Of a DNA stretch of 50,463 nt, positions 50,273 through 50,463 are shown piece by piece. The stretch comes from JAKJEP01 sp964580995. Lineage in GTDB: Bacteria > Planctomycetota > Phycisphaerae > Sedimentisphaerales > SM23-30. The stretch spans positions 1 through 50,463 of the forward strand of contig CAZOMV010000033.1 of assembly GCA_964580995.1 (NCBI GenBank). Reading direction: 5' to 3'. The position numbers and the translations under genes were made by a program. Every line of letters starts with the position of its first letter. Within the stretch, counting starts at the first letter, position 1. The notes beneath the pieces are model-generated. The model searched no databases, was not told the DNA's origin, and saw only the letters and a list, made by a program, of their open reading frames with translations.

Positions 50273-50463
50273 CCCATAACTACTTATTTTGCAATGCTTT
50301 TCCTTCGTGAACTTCGTGGTGAATACAAAAAAGGGTGATGTCCGGCGGCGGGCGGGAGCCCGCACAGCCACAGGGGGGATGGCTGATCTGTACACCGGAC
50401 ATCTGGTCGGGTTATATATATTATAACATATAGTTCCGTGCCTGTAAAGCCCCCTTCGGACAG

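Larger units (their letters stand above)
49635..50463. other. Gene-poor right tail with dispersed repeats
   Basis: No gene is supported. It has a hairpin at 49785-49805 (GTCGGC and GCCGAC), AT-rich sequence before it, repeated words TTCGTGG and TTCGTGGTGAA at 50019-50040 and 50305-50325, the dispersed repeat at 50197-50272, and CATCTGGTCGGGTT at 50400-50413. It is built like 568-1426 and 8831-9273. Confidence 0.6.

Noticed and set aside
1..50463. CRISPR array
   Set aside because: No evenly spaced direct repeats with unique spacers were seen; the dispersed 89-bp repeats are kilobases apart and flanked by their own target repeats.

Overview
The window looks like a chromosomal stretch of a Planctomycetota bacterium, probably near the Phycisphaerae. 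The main marker is an N-terminal LEQRHLLSA-type signature on a secreted beta-repeat protein (1427-2887). Supporting markers are a 3-keto-disaccharide-hydrolase (DUF1080) lipoprotein, Tat-exported Gfo/Idh/MocA and GH29 proteins, an FG-GAP/VCBS repeat protein and several carbohydrate-use modules. This is inferred from gene content; no rRNA, complete tRNA or CRISPR array was seen.

Layout. 1-8830: a small membrane-anchored protein, the LEPR-type protein, an S41/PDZ protease, a DUF1080 lipoprotein, RmuC and a Tat-exported oxidoreductase. 9274-20475: eleven co-directional minus-strand genes that read as one sugar-catabolic operon. In transcription order they are UlaG-like lactonase, E1 alpha, E1 beta, PfkB kinase, DeoC-A, DUF6786/mutarotase-like protein, DeoC-B, URO-D-like protein, FGGY kinase, SDR and OFA-type MFS permease. 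21282-32022: housekeeping genes pyrF, murD, a membrane thioredoxin, valS (possibly leaderless), a bifunctional-nuclease-domain protein, a DUF4870 protein, a methyltransferase, a metX-metW fusion and larE. 32072-33145: a DUF697 membrane protein. 33252-41533: a second carbohydrate locus in which an FG-GAP protein, a methyltransferase and an alpha-L-fucosidase run leftward, divergent from LacI regulator, DapA-family aldolase and sodium:solute symporter. A perfect inverted repeat in the divergent gap is a good operator candidate. 41703-46863: a peroxiredoxin lipoprotein, an AT-rich hypothetical protein, an ArfB-like release factor, and a Deg-type protease paired with a paralogue that has lost its whole catalytic triad. 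46864-50463: an AT-rich tail with two orphan genes, one with an HEPN-like RxxxxH motif, a tRNA T-arm-like fragment and degenerate intergenic repeats.

The strongest non-genic signal is a family of 89-bp elements scattered between genes. Seven full-length copies and two fragments are present. They share ends (GACGG... and ...GCGTC, imperfect inverted repeats, each end itself near-palindromic). Four of the seven full copies have perfect 6-bp direct repeats at their flanks and a fifth copy (28127-28215) also does, so five are perfect; two more are degraded. This is the signature of a small non-autonomous transposable element (MITE-like). Three copies start their target duplication exactly on the AA of a TAA stop codon, and one has replaced the 3' end of a gene. 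No transposase that could mobilise it lies in the window.
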